A DNA stretch of 64,000 nucleotides from Planctomycetota bacterium. Lineage in GTDB: Bacteria > Planctomycetota > Phycisphaerae > UBA1845 > PWPN01. Where the stretch lies: the NCBI GenBank assembly GCA_029550525.1, contig JAKPHF010000046.1, positions 1 through 64,000 on the forward strand. Reading direction: 5' to 3'. Below, in pieces: positions 35,645 through 46,501 of the stretch. Each line of letters begins with the position of its first letter. Positions within the stretch are counted from its first letter, which is position 1. A program made the translations under genes and the position numbers. Below the pieces are notes generated by a model that was not told where the DNA came from, made no database searches, and saw only the letters and a program-made list of their open reading frames with translations.

Positions 35645-36035
35645 TGGACCTCGTGAGTTCTGGTCGCAACGAACGGGGCGGATTCGCTCCACCGAGCGGA
35701 TCTCGGCGGCCGCACCGTTCCCCATAGTACGTTCCTGGCGGACCGTCGTCCCAGACAGTTCGACCGAGTTCCTACAATCTGCCTGGATCGGCCTGCCGGG
35801 ATCGGCTCTCCCGGGCTCGGGCTGCTCGGCCAACGCCCGCCAGCAAGCGGCCTTTCCCTGGTCCGGCAGGCTCCCCGGTGGAGCCGAGGGCCGGCAGGTG
35901 AAAGATCGACCGCCCGCCCCGTCCGGACCAGTCGAATTGTCTCCCGTTTTCGCGTATTCTCTCGGCAATTTTGGGCGGACCGCGGAACGGCCGTCTCGCC
36001 TGTGATCGCCTAGCCCCAGGGGGCACGAGAGGTAA
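35645..36035. other. Divergent intergenic region upstream of carB
   Basis: 391 nt between the CPBP gene (minus) and carB (plus). It should contain both promoters; I could not find well-spaced -35/-10 pairs. Several open frames run through it but have no family resemblance. Confidence 0.4.
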
Positions 36036-39629
<3,594 letters not shown>

Positions 39630-39646
39630 TATGCGGGACATACGAA

Positions 39647-39681
39647 ACGGGATCGACTCGCCGCGTCATGGTCGATCCCGT
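39647..39681 (+). terminator. Hairpin after carB
   Basis: Perfect 11-bp inverted repeat ACGGGATCGAC / GTCGATCCCGT with a 13-nt loop, beginning 18 nt after the carB stop. There is no T-tract, so intrinsic termination is uncertain. A TACAAT box at 39693 follows, just ahead of the next gene. Confidence 0.4.
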
Positions 39682-39706
39682 ACTCCGCCTCCTACAATAG
39701 CCCGAT

Positions 39707-40489
39707 ATGCGGGTCATGCGGGAAGTCCGTTTCAGCCTCGGGCCGGATACGAACACCGAGGTCACCAACTCGTACGCGGGCTGGCCGTCTGCGGCCGGCA
39801 TTGCGCCGTATCTGGTCCTGCAAGGCGTAATCGCCGGCGAGCCGGATCCCCGCACAGGCTACCTCGCGAACATCACTCGTATCGACCGGCTGTTCCGCGA
39901 GCACAGCATCCCCCTGATCCGCCGCATGTACGAGGCGGGAGAGGGCGACGCCGGCCGGATTCTGATCGCCGTCGCCGAAGATCTGCAGCCGCACGCCCCC
40001 GAACGCACGGCCTGGGTCAGCCTGCACCTCAAGGTCACGCCGTTCCTCGTGTTCAGTTTCGATTGGGAGACCCCGAACATGATTCTCCTGACGCAGAGCT
40101 TCGAGTTTGCGGCCGCCCACCGCCTGCATTGCCCAGACATGACAGACGAGGAGAACCGAGCGTACTTCGGCAAGTGCAACAATCCGAACGGACACGGGCA
40201 CAACTATGTGCTCGACGTGACAATCGCCCGACCGCTCGACGAAGCGTCGGCTCGGCCGATGCCGCTCCCCGATTTCGAACGCATCGTCCGGCAGCGTGTC
40301 ATCGATCGCTTCGATCACAAGCATCTCAACCTGGACTGCCCGGAGTTTCGCGAGTTGAACCCCTCCGTGGAAAACATCGCCCGAGTGATCTGGAGATTGC
40401 TCGACGGGCACCTGGGCAGCGCGAAGCTCGCCCGCATCCGAGTCTGGGAGACGTCCAAGACGTATGCGGAATACGAGGAAAGGCGGTGA
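39707..40489 (+). CDS. Tandem 6-pyruvoyl-tetrahydropterin synthase/QueD-like protein
   Basis: 260 residues with two T-fold halves. The C-terminal half (from about residue 125) has the metal and active-site residues of the PTPS/QueD family: SFEFAAAHRLHCPD, FGKCNNPNGHGHNYVLDVTI, HKHLNLDCPEF, PSVENIARVIW. QueD makes 6-carboxytetrahydropterin for queuosine or deazapurines; pterin synthesis is the alternative. The N-terminal half (VRFSLGPDTNTEVTNSYAGW, YLVLQGVIAGEPDPRTGYL) looks like a degenerate copy without the HxH metal motif. No Shine-Dalgarno is seen; TACAAT lies 8 nt before the ATG, so a leaderless transcript is possible. No other queuosine gene is adjacent. Confidence 0.8.
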   Translation: MRVMREVRFSLGPDTNTEVTNSYAGWPSAAGIAPYLVLQGVIAGEPDPRTGYLANITRIDRLFREHSIPLIRRMYEAGEGDAGRILIAVAEDLQPHAPERTAWVSLHLKVTPFLVFSFDWETPNMILLTQSFEFAAAHRLHCPDMTDEENRAYFGKCNNPNGHGHNYVLDVTIARPLDEASARPMPLPDFERIVRQRVIDRFDHKHLNLDCPEFRELNPSVENIARVIWRLLDGHLGSAKLARIRVWETSKTYAEYEERR

Positions 40490-40552
40490 GGCCTGAGGCT
40501 TGAGTGGGAGCTATAGGCTATAAGCTAGAGGCCGTAAGCCATTCTGACCGTT

Positions 40553-40603
40553 GTGGTGCACGCTTCCAGCGTGTACACTGCAGGCAGGATGCCTGCACCA
40601 CAA
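40553..40603 (+). repeat. Interspersed palindromic repeat, family B, near-complete copy
   Basis: Two palindromes about 10 nt apart: GTGGTGCACGCTTCCAGCG followed by GCAGGCAGGATGCCTGC, ending CACCACAA. The ends GTGGTG and CACCAC are also complementary, so the whole unit could fold as one forked structure. It lies between the QueD-like and sigma-factor genes. Confidence 0.85.
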
Positions 40604-40607
40604 AGCC

Positions 40608-40646
40608 GTGAGCTATGAGCGGCCTGTTTTCCCGCTCATAGCTCAC
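40608..40646. terminator. 15-bp perfect hairpin between convergent genes
   Basis: GTGAGCTATGAGCGG (40608-40622) and its exact complement (40632-40646) enclose a 9-nt loop, CCTGTTTTC. It is built from two facing AGCTC-type repeats and sits between the 3' ends of the convergent QueD-like and sigma-factor genes, 24 nt past the latter's stop. It could end transcription from either side, though no T-tract follows. Confidence 0.5.
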
Positions 40647-40669
40647 AGCTCATAGCGCAGAGCTATTCC

Positions 40670-41548
40670 TCACATCTTTTCGATCTCTTCGCGGAGTTTC
40701 CTGAGCGCCTCGCGCTCGAGCTGACGGACGCGCTCGCGGGTCAGGCCGATCTTGGCTCCGATGTCCTTGAGCGTCATGGGCTCCTGGTCGTCGAGCCCGA
40801 AGCGCAGCCGCAGGATGGTCGCCTCCCGCTCGTCGATCTTGTCGAGCAGCCGGCGGATGATCTCGTTATCGGCGTTGCTGAAAACGGCCTCCTCGGGCTG
40901 CGGCGTGCGATGGTCGGCCAGAATCTCCGAGAGCCCGAACGTGCCGTCGGCTCCGCCCGACTGCGTCGGGGCGCTGAACGCCTTGACCGCCCGGCGGATA
41001 ATCCGCACCTTCCGCTCGGACAGCTTCATGTGCTCGGCCATCTCCTGGAGCGTGGGCTGGCGGTTGAGCTTGGCCTCGAGTTCGTGGGCGGCCCGCTTCC
41101 AGTCGGCGATCATGGCCACCATGTAGGCCGGAATGTGCACGGGCTGGACGGTGTTGATCAACGCCCGCTTGATCGCCTGCTTGATCCACCACGACGCGTA
41201 CGTGCTGAACCGGGTCTCCTTCTCCGGATCGTACCCCTCAACGCCGCGGAGTAGTCCGATATTGCCTTCCTCGATCAGGTCGGCGAGCGTCATCCCACGG
41301 TTCAGGTAGTTCTTGGCGATGTTGACCACCAGCCGCAGGTTCGACCGGATCATCACGTCCCGCGCACGCTGGGCCTCCTCCTCGGCCTGCTCTTTCTCGG
41401 CCAGGGTGATCTTCTTCTCACGCAGCAGTTCGCCCAGCTTCTTGGAATACTGGATCTTGCTCCCCAGCTCGCGCTCTTCTTCGGCAGTCAGGAGAGGAGC
41501 TTCGTCGATCTGCTTGAGATAGTGCTGGAGTCCGCTTTCGACAGCGAT
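40670..41548 (-). CDS. Sigma-70 family RNA polymerase sigma factor, non-canonical start
   Basis: Directs RNA polymerase to promoters. 292 residues if started at ATC 41548. Region 1.2 is GLQHYLKQIDEAPLLTAEEE, region 2 SNLRLVVNIAKNYLNRGMTL and YDPEKETRFSTYASWWIKQA, region 3 AYMVAMIADWKRAAHELEAK, region 4 ILRLRFGLDDQEPMTLKDIG and LTRERVRQLEREALRKL. It resembles group 1/2 (RpoD/RpoS-like) factors without the long N-terminal region 1.1. No ATG, GTG or TTG lies in frame between an upstream TAA and region 2. GGAGG lies 8 nt before the ATC, the ideal distance. The first GTG (41356) would delete region 1.2 and is unlikely. Confidence 0.88.
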   Translation of the reverse strand: MAVESGLQHYLKQIDEAPLLTAEEERELGSKIQYSKKLGELLREKKITLAEKEQAEEEAQRARDVMIRSNLRLVVNIAKNYLNRGMTLADLIEEGNIGLLRGVEGYDPEKETRFSTYASWWIKQAIKRALINTVQPVHIPAYMVAMIADWKRAAHELEAKLNRQPTLQEMAEHMKLSERKVRIIRRAVKAFSAPTQSGGADGTFGLSEILADHRTPQPEEAVFSNADNEIIRRLLDKIDEREATILRLRFGLDDQEPMTLKDIGAKIGLTRERVRQLEREALRKLREEIEKM

Positions 41549-41674
41549 GGCAGCATCCTCCGTGAGAATGGGAGAGCGGCGGGGCTCCCCAAGACAGGCA
41601 ATCCGCTTGCAGGGGCCCGGCCGAACACCTCGCCGGGCTCTTCCATCCGCATGTTAAGGCCCAGACGACAGCGA

Positions 41675-41707
41675 GGTCAACGCCGACTGTTAAGATCGGC
41701 GTTGACC
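41675..41707 (-). terminator. Hairpin downstream of rpsA
   Basis: Perfect 12-bp inverted repeat GGTCAACGCCGA / TCGGCGTTGACC with a 9-nt loop, 26 nt after the rpsA stop and upstream of the sigma-factor gene. No T-tract follows on the minus strand, so it may act as an attenuator or processing site instead of a full terminator. Confidence 0.5.
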
Positions 41708-41733
41708 CCGCCCGGGTTTCGTTCAGATCGCGG

Positions 41734-43524
41734 TTACTGCTGTTCGGACTCGTCGCGCTCGGTCTCTTCGGGCTGACGGAACGGGAAGGAGGTGATCAGG
41801 TCCGTGGACACCTCGCCCTTGCCGTGCAGACCGCCGCGGCGGGCCTTGGCCTCGCCCGGCTGACGTCCTTCCTCGGTCGCCCACTCGGCCCGCTTCTTGC
41901 TCAGGCCGATCTTGCGCTCCTGCGGATCGACTCGCAGAATCTTGACCTCGATCTCGGCCCCCACCTTGACCTCGTCGTGCGGGTCCTCGACCTTGTGGTC
42001 GGCCAGTTCGCTCACGTGCAGCAGGCCTTCCAGATCGGGCTCGAGCTCGACGAACACGCCGAAGTTCGTGATCTTGGTGACCTTGCCCTTGACGATCTGG
42101 CCCGGGATGTACGTCGAGGGGATGGCCTTGAGCCACGGGTCCTCGGTCAACTGCTTGGTGCCCAGGGCCACTCGCATCTTCTCCTGGTCCACGCTGAGGA
42201 CCACGCACTTGACGCTGTCGCCCTTCTTGAGCACTTCCGAGGGATGGCTGATCTTCTTGGTCCAGCTCATGTCGGACACGTGCAGCAGACCGTCGATCCC
42301 TTCCTCGATCTCGATGAACGCGCCGTAGTTGGCCAGGTTGCGGACCTTGCCCTCGATGATGGTGTTGGGCGGGTACTTCTCGGCCACCCGCATCCAGGGG
42401 TTGGTCTCGACCTGCTTCATGCCCAGGCTGATTTCCTGCTTGTCCTTGTTGACCTCCAGGACCACCACTTCAACGGTGTCGCCCAGACTGACGATCTCGG
42501 ACGGGTGATTGATGCGGCGGGTCCAGCTCATCTCGGAAATGTGGACCAGACCCTCGACGCCCGGCTCGAGCTTCACGAACGCGCCGTAGTTGGTGATGTT
42601 GACCACCTCGCCGCTGACCTTGGAGCCGACCGGATACCGCTCCTCGATGTGCTCCCACGGGTTCTCCGTGAGCTGCTTGAGGCCCAGAGCGATCTTTTCT
42701 TTGTCGCGATCGACGTTCAGGATCTTGACCTCGATCTCCTGGTCGATCCGCAGCCGCTCGGACGGGTGGTTGATGCGGTCCCAGCTCATATCGGTGATAT
42801 GGAGCAGGCCGTCGATGCCGCCCAGATCCACGAACGCGCCGAAGTCGGCGAGATTCTTGACCGTGCCCTTGCGGACCTGACCGACCTCGATATCGGACAG
42901 GACGCGCTCCTTGGCTGCCTGGCGGGCTTCCTCGATGAACTTGCGGCGGCTGATGACGATGTTGCGGCGCTCGGTGTCGATCTTGAGGATCTTGGCCTCG
43001 ATCTCGGTACCGATAAACTCGCCGATGTCGCCCGGCCGGCGAATGTCCACCTGCGAGGCGGGCAGGAAAACCGGCACGCCGATATCGACCAGCAGGCCGC
43101 CCTTGATCTTCCGCATGACCTTGCCCTTGCAGTAATCGCCTTCTTTGGCCGTCTCGACCAGGCGCTGCCAGTTCAGGATGCGGTCGGCCTTGCGCTTGCT
43201 GATGACCACCAGGCCGCTGTCGCTCTCGACAGTCTCAAGCCAGACATCGACCTTGTCGCCGATGTCGATGGCCGAGCGGTCGTCCCATTCGCTGATGGGC
43301 ACCACACCCTCACTCTTGAGGCCCAGGTCCACGACGACGTCGTCGCCGACGATGCCGACGATGCGGCCCTTGAGAATACTGCCGGCCTGGAAGTTCCCGA
43401 TCGTCTGGTCGATCGCGGACGAGATGCTGGCATCCGAGGTATCGGTGCCCAGTGCCTCGCGCAGTTCAGCTTCCAGATTGTCGTCGTTCATTTCGAGCGA
43501 GTTGATCAGAATTTGGTCTACCAT
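41734..43524 (-). CDS. rpsA: 30S ribosomal protein S1
   Basis: Binds mRNA on the small ribosomal subunit and helps initiate translation. 596 residues from ATG 43524 (AAAAGGACAGC upstream). Six S1 OB-fold repeats are visible, for example GSILKGRIVGIVGDDVVVDL, GQVRKGTVKNLADFGAFVDL, GSKVSGEVVNITNYGAFVKL, NTIIEGKVRNLANYGAFIEI and GQIVKGKVTKITNFGVFVEL. Repeats 3-5 carry the typical MSW..(R)I(N/S)HPSE segments. The C-terminal ~40 residues after LSKKRAEWA are charged and unstructured. Normal length for the family. Confidence 0.95.
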   Translation of the reverse strand: MVDQILINSLEMNDDNLEAELREALGTDTSDASISSAIDQTIGNFQAGSILKGRIVGIVGDDVVVDLGLKSEGVVPISEWDDRSAIDIGDKVDVWLETVESDSGLVVISKRKADRILNWQRLVETAKEGDYCKGKVMRKIKGGLLVDIGVPVFLPASQVDIRRPGDIGEFIGTEIEAKILKIDTERRNIVISRRKFIEEARQAAKERVLSDIEVGQVRKGTVKNLADFGAFVDLGGIDGLLHITDMSWDRINHPSERLRIDQEIEVKILNVDRDKEKIALGLKQLTENPWEHIEERYPVGSKVSGEVVNITNYGAFVKLEPGVEGLVHISEMSWTRRINHPSEIVSLGDTVEVVVLEVNKDKQEISLGMKQVETNPWMRVAEKYPPNTIIEGKVRNLANYGAFIEIEEGIDGLLHVSDMSWTKKISHPSEVLKKGDSVKCVVLSVDQEKMRVALGTKQLTEDPWLKAIPSTYIPGQIVKGKVTKITNFGVFVELEPDLEGLLHVSELADHKVEDPHDEVKVGAEIEVKILRVDPQERKIGLSKKRAEWATEEGRQPGEAKARRGGLHGKGEVSTDLITSFPFRQPEETERDESEQQ

Positions 43525-44023
43525 GCTGTCCTTTTGTGAATCGTTGGAAAACGGGGAGTGAAGGGTGTTCTTCTCAGGGGCCGTGCCGCCCCGCCGGGCG
43601 AGCCCCGAATCAAAAAGAAGCCCATCGACGTCGCGGCACGAACCCTTCGTGCACTTTCTGGACGAGTCGAACTTGACAGTATAACCGCGCCGGGACAAAA
43701 ACCGCAAGTCCCGGTGAGACCATTCGCTTCGGCAATCCAGGCGTCCCCGCCCCCGGGCCGTCACCGACGCGCCCGCCCGAGCCGGTCGCAACGGCCGCCC
43801 GGAGGCAACGAGACTTGCTTTTCCTTCTCGCCCACCCGCAACGAACCTGCTCGCCACGCGTGCGAACCCGTCTGCCGGGAATCCGTAGGAACCCCATACG
43901 TCGTGTGGCCCCGGGTTGATTTCCGCTCACCGGACCTATAGAGTGGGCCCGGGAATCGGAACAGAAGCCCCGGCGACGCAAGGACCTGCAAACCGGGGGC
44001 ATCACCAGGAAGGGAACTATCAG
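43525..44023. other. Divergent intergenic region between rpsA and a lipoprotein gene
   Basis: 499 nt without a convincing gene. Besides the candidate rpsA promoter there is a possible plus-strand promoter for the lipoprotein gene (TTGATT at 43916, TATAGA at 43937; the 15-nt spacer is short). Open frames here lack family resemblance. Confidence 0.4.
43678..43707 (-). promoter_or_regulatory. Candidate rpsA promoter
   Basis: On the minus strand TTGCGG (43707-43702) and TATACT (43683-43678) are separated by 18 nt. The -10 matches consensus at 5 of 6, the -35 at 3 of 6. Transcription would start about 145 nt before the rpsA ATG. Confidence 0.35.
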
Positions 44024-44443
44024 ATGAACAAGCACACGTTGGCCCATCACGGCTGGATCATCTTGGCAGGCCTGTTGCTGACTGCAGTGCTGACCACCGC
44101 CGGGTGCGGGAAGAAAGACGAGACTCCTAAGCACATCAGCATCGAAGGCAGGGTCCTGGCCATCGACACCGCCACCGGTCAGGTGAAGATGCTGTGGTAC
44201 AACGAGAAGGAAAAGCGGGAAAGGGAGATCGAAGGGACGCTGGCTCCCGAGGCGGAAATCCTGATCAACGGCCAGACCGCCACGCTGGAGGACGTCAAGG
44301 TAGACGATATCGTCGCGGTGACCGGCCGACTCGAAAAGCACGACGGTGAGCCGAAAGCGATTGCGGTCAAGGTCCACATCACTCGCCCGACCGCCACGGA
44401 GCCCGCCGAGGCCGAGCCGGCGCCCGCGCCACCCCAGCAGTGA
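44024..44443 (+). CDS. Small exported lipoprotein, unknown function
   Basis: 139 residues from ATG 44024 with AGGAAGGGA upstream. A signal peptide with lipobox LLTAVLTTAGC predicts a lipid-anchored periplasmic or outer-membrane protein. The body (ISIEGRVLAIDTATGQVKML ... VDDIVAVTGRLEKHDGEPKA) looks like a small beta-barrel/OB-like domain. It is followed by an Ala/Pro/Glu-rich tail (TATEPAEAEPAPAPPQQ). No enzyme motif. It converges on the ferredoxin gene. Confidence 0.75.
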   Translation: MNKHTLAHHGWIILAGLLLTAVLTTAGCGKKDETPKHISIEGRVLAIDTATGQVKMLWYNEKEKREREIEGTLAPEAEILINGQTATLEDVKVDDIVAVTGRLEKHDGEPKAIAVKVHITRPTATEPAEAEPAPAPPQQ

Positions 44444-44540
44444 CCCTTGCCGGACGACAAACCGCCACCCCACAGGTGGCAACCTCGCGAACCACCGCCA
44501 CGACGTCTCGCGCGGCTAGCCAGAACAATGCGATGAAAAA

Positions 44541-44573
44541 CGGGCCGGGAGCCTCGTAAGAGCTCCCGGCCCG
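44541..44573 (-). terminator. Rho-independent terminator of the ferredoxin gene
   Basis: Perfect 12-bp GC-rich stem (CGGGCCGGGAGC / GCTCCCGGCCCG) with a 9-nt loop. On the minus strand it is followed at once by TTTTT, so it is oriented to end the ferredoxin transcript 34 nt past its stop. It may also slow transcription from the convergent lipoprotein gene. Confidence 0.85.
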
Positions 44574-44606
44574 TCGTATTGTCTGAACGTCCATGGTCTG
44601 CCCGGA

Positions 44607-44867
44607 TTACTTCTTGTAGTAGTCCGCGTTGATCTGCACGAACTTGCTCCACTGCTCCGGCAGATCCTCTTCGGGGAAGATCGCCTTCACGGGACACTCG
44701 TCCACGCACAACCCGCAGTCGATGCACGTGTCCGGGTCGATGTACAGCATTTCCGCCGTTGCGAAGTTGGCCTCCTCCTTGGTGGGGTGAATGCAATCAA
44801 CGGGGCAGACCGCGACGCAGGCAGTATCTTTGGTGCCGATGCACGGCTCAGCGATAATATGGGCCAT
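44607..44867 (-). CDS. 7Fe/8Fe ferredoxin (FdxA-like)
   Basis: 86-residue electron carrier. [20 protein letters not shown] gives a C-x7-C-x3-CP cluster site with a further Cys (VDCIHP), as in 3Fe-4S or 4Fe-4S sites. [19 protein letters not shown] gives a full 4Fe-4S motif, and the typical tail [16 protein letters not shown] follows. The start is placed at the second of two adjacent ATGs (44867), which is 5 nt from GGAGG and gives the common [11 protein letters not shown] opening; the first ATG (44870) would add one Met. Confidence 0.94.
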   Translation of the reverse strand: MAHIIAEPCIGTKDTACVAVCPVDCIHPTKEEANFATAEMLYIDPDTCIDCGLCVDECPVKAIFPEEDLPEQWSKFVQINADYYKK

Positions 44868-45197
44868 CATTACCTCCGGGTATCATCTCTCGAGCCCGAC
44901 TCAGTTCAGGATGTTCGTTATTCTAGTACCCCGCGGCCACCTGACAAGCAAATCGTGTTTTCCCCGGTCGATAAGTGTCAGTCCGCCGGCGGCTTACGGG
45001 GCGGGTCGTCTCACCGCCTTGTCCTCGGATGCCGATGCAAGTCGGCCCCCGAAGGCGAAGAGATGACTTTGCTGTCGGCGTTGCCCATCCACGAGATAAG
45101 CCGGCCGTTGAAAGCCGCGCTAGACTCTGTTCAATCGGACAACGCGTGTCCGGCGCGATCGCGAACGCGCGGAAGTCTGCAGAAGGAGTTGGCTCCG
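44868..45197. other. Divergent intergenic region, nothing recognised
   Basis: 330 nt between the ferredoxin and epimerase genes. An open frame extends the epimerase upstream through here, but the added residues are unrelated to the family. No repeat or clear promoter identified. Confidence 0.4.
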
Positions 45198-46271
45198 ATG
45201 GACGTGGGCCAGACGCACGGGATCATCGTGACCGGCAGCAGCGGCTTACTCGGCTCGAACGTGGTGAGCTCTTTGGCCGGTGAGTACGAGGTGTTCTGCC
45301 TGGATCGACATGAACCGACCGAGGATCTTCCGCTGGCCGCCGAGTTCATTCCTGTCGATGTGAGCAGCGACGAGAGCGTCCGGCAGGCATTCGCCCGGAT
45401 CGCCAAGCTTGGCCGGAGAATCGCGTCGGTAGTGCATTTGGCGGCGTACTACGATTTCTCCGGCGAGCCTAGCGACTTGTACGAGAAGGTGACCGTCCAG
45501 GGCACGCGGCGCGTCCTCGCCGCCAGCCGTGAGCTGCATGCCGAGCAATTCATCTTCTCGAGTTCCATGCTGGTCCACCAGCCGACCACCCCAGGGGTTC
45601 CCATCAACGAGGCCTGGCCGCTGGGAGCCAAGTGGGACTATCCGCGGTCCAAGATCAAAACGGAAAACCTGGTGGTCGCCGAGCATGGTCCCGTGCCTGC
45701 CGTCATCCTCCGCATCGCCGGGGTCTATACCGACTCCTGCGACTCGATCCCCATCGCCAATCAGATCCAGCGCATCTACGAGAAGCGATTCACCTCGCAC
45801 GTGTACCCCGGCGACACCGCACGGGGGCAATCGTTCGTGCATCTCGATGATGTGGTCGACGCGATACGCCTGACCATCGAATCGCGGGCCAAGCTGCCTG
45901 CCGTCGTGCCCATCCTCATCGGCGAACCCGAGACGTACGGCTACGACCAGCTGCAACGGGAAATCGCTTTGCTCGTTCACGGCGACGCCGATTGGCGAAC
46001 CGAGCAGATCCCCAAACTGATCGCCCGCACCGGAGCCTGGGTCCAGGACATCATTCCGGGCATCGAAGAGCCGTTCATCAAGCCGTGGATGATTGACCTG
46101 GCCGACGACCACTACGAGCTGGACATCAGCCGCGCCGCTCGACTGCTGGGCTGGAAGCCGCATCATCGACTCATCGAGACGCTGCCCCGCATGATCGGCG
46201 AGCTGAAAGCCGACCCCGAAAGCTGGTACGAGCACCACCGATTGACATTGCCCAGCGGCGTCGGCCGCTAA
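45198..46271 (+). CDS. NAD-dependent epimerase/dehydratase (extended SDR)
   Basis: 357 residues from ATG 45198 (AAGGAG upstream). Rossmann fold with the nucleotide-binding IIVTGSSGLLGSNVVSSL, an acidic residue ending strand 2 (VFCLDRHEP), and VVHLAAYYDFSGEPSDLYEK. The catalytic Ser is in EQFIFSSSMLVHQPT and the YxxxK motif in WDYPRSKIKTENLV. The C-terminal half (QSFVHLDDVVDAIRL, ISRAARLLGWKPHHRLIETL) fits nucleotide-sugar epimerases or dehydratases. Substrate not predictable; no sugar-pathway gene is adjacent. Confidence 0.87.
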   Translation: MDVGQTHGIIVTGSSGLLGSNVVSSLAGEYEVFCLDRHEPTEDLPLAAEFIPVDVSSDESVRQAFARIAKLGRRIASVVHLAAYYDFSGEPSDLYEKVTVQGTRRVLAASRELHAEQFIFSSSMLVHQPTTPGVPINEAWPLGAKWDYPRSKIKTENLVVAEHGPVPAVILRIAGVYTDSCDSIPIANQIQRIYEKRFTSHVYPGDTARGQSFVHLDDVVDAIRLTIESRAKLPAVVPILIGEPETYGYDQLQREIALLVHGDADWRTEQIPKLIARTGAWVQDIIPGIEEPFIKPWMIDLADDHYELDISRAARLLGWKPHHRLIETLPRMIGELKADPESWYEHHRLTLPSGVGR

Positions 46272-46304
46272 ATGCTGTCGTGCCCGCAATCCGGGTGCAC
46301 GCAG

Positions 46305-46383
46305 TTGTGGGCACACTTCCAGCGTTGCAAGACGCCTGCACCACATGTCAGAGCAAAAAGAAGGCGGACAAGATGCCCGCCCT
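46305..46383 (+). repeat. Family B and family A repeats side by side
   Basis: A shortened family-B copy (46305-46344, with CACACTTCCAGCGTTGC and CGCCTGCACCACA) is followed 18 nt later by a family-A copy (46363-46383, GGCGGACAAGATGCCCGCC). Both lie between the epimerase and HEAT-repeat genes. Confidence 0.75.
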
Positions 46384-46501
46384 CTGCCTTAGACTTGCTT
46401 CGCTGGGAGTCTTTCACCAGTCCCCCGCCCCCAGGCCCCCCAACTGCGAGCTCAGGCCGCCTATGCGGCAATCCGATAAATGGCTGAGAGGACTGCGCAC
46501 A

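Noticed and set aside
40553-40603. Family-B repeat as a second CRISPR-type array
   Set aside because: Copies are single and kilobases apart, with no regular spacers.
41824-43539. 571-codon plus-strand frame opposite rpsA
   Set aside because: Mirror frame of the S1 repeats; its repeated pattern derives from them.
44787-45197. Upstream extension of the epimerase frame
   Set aside because: The canonical Rossmann start follows ATG 45198 with AAGGAG; the extension overlaps the opposite ferredoxin gene.
46280-46501. Longer N-terminus for the HEAT-repeat protein
   Set aside because: The added residues are encoded by interspersed family A and B repeats and do not resemble helices of the domain.
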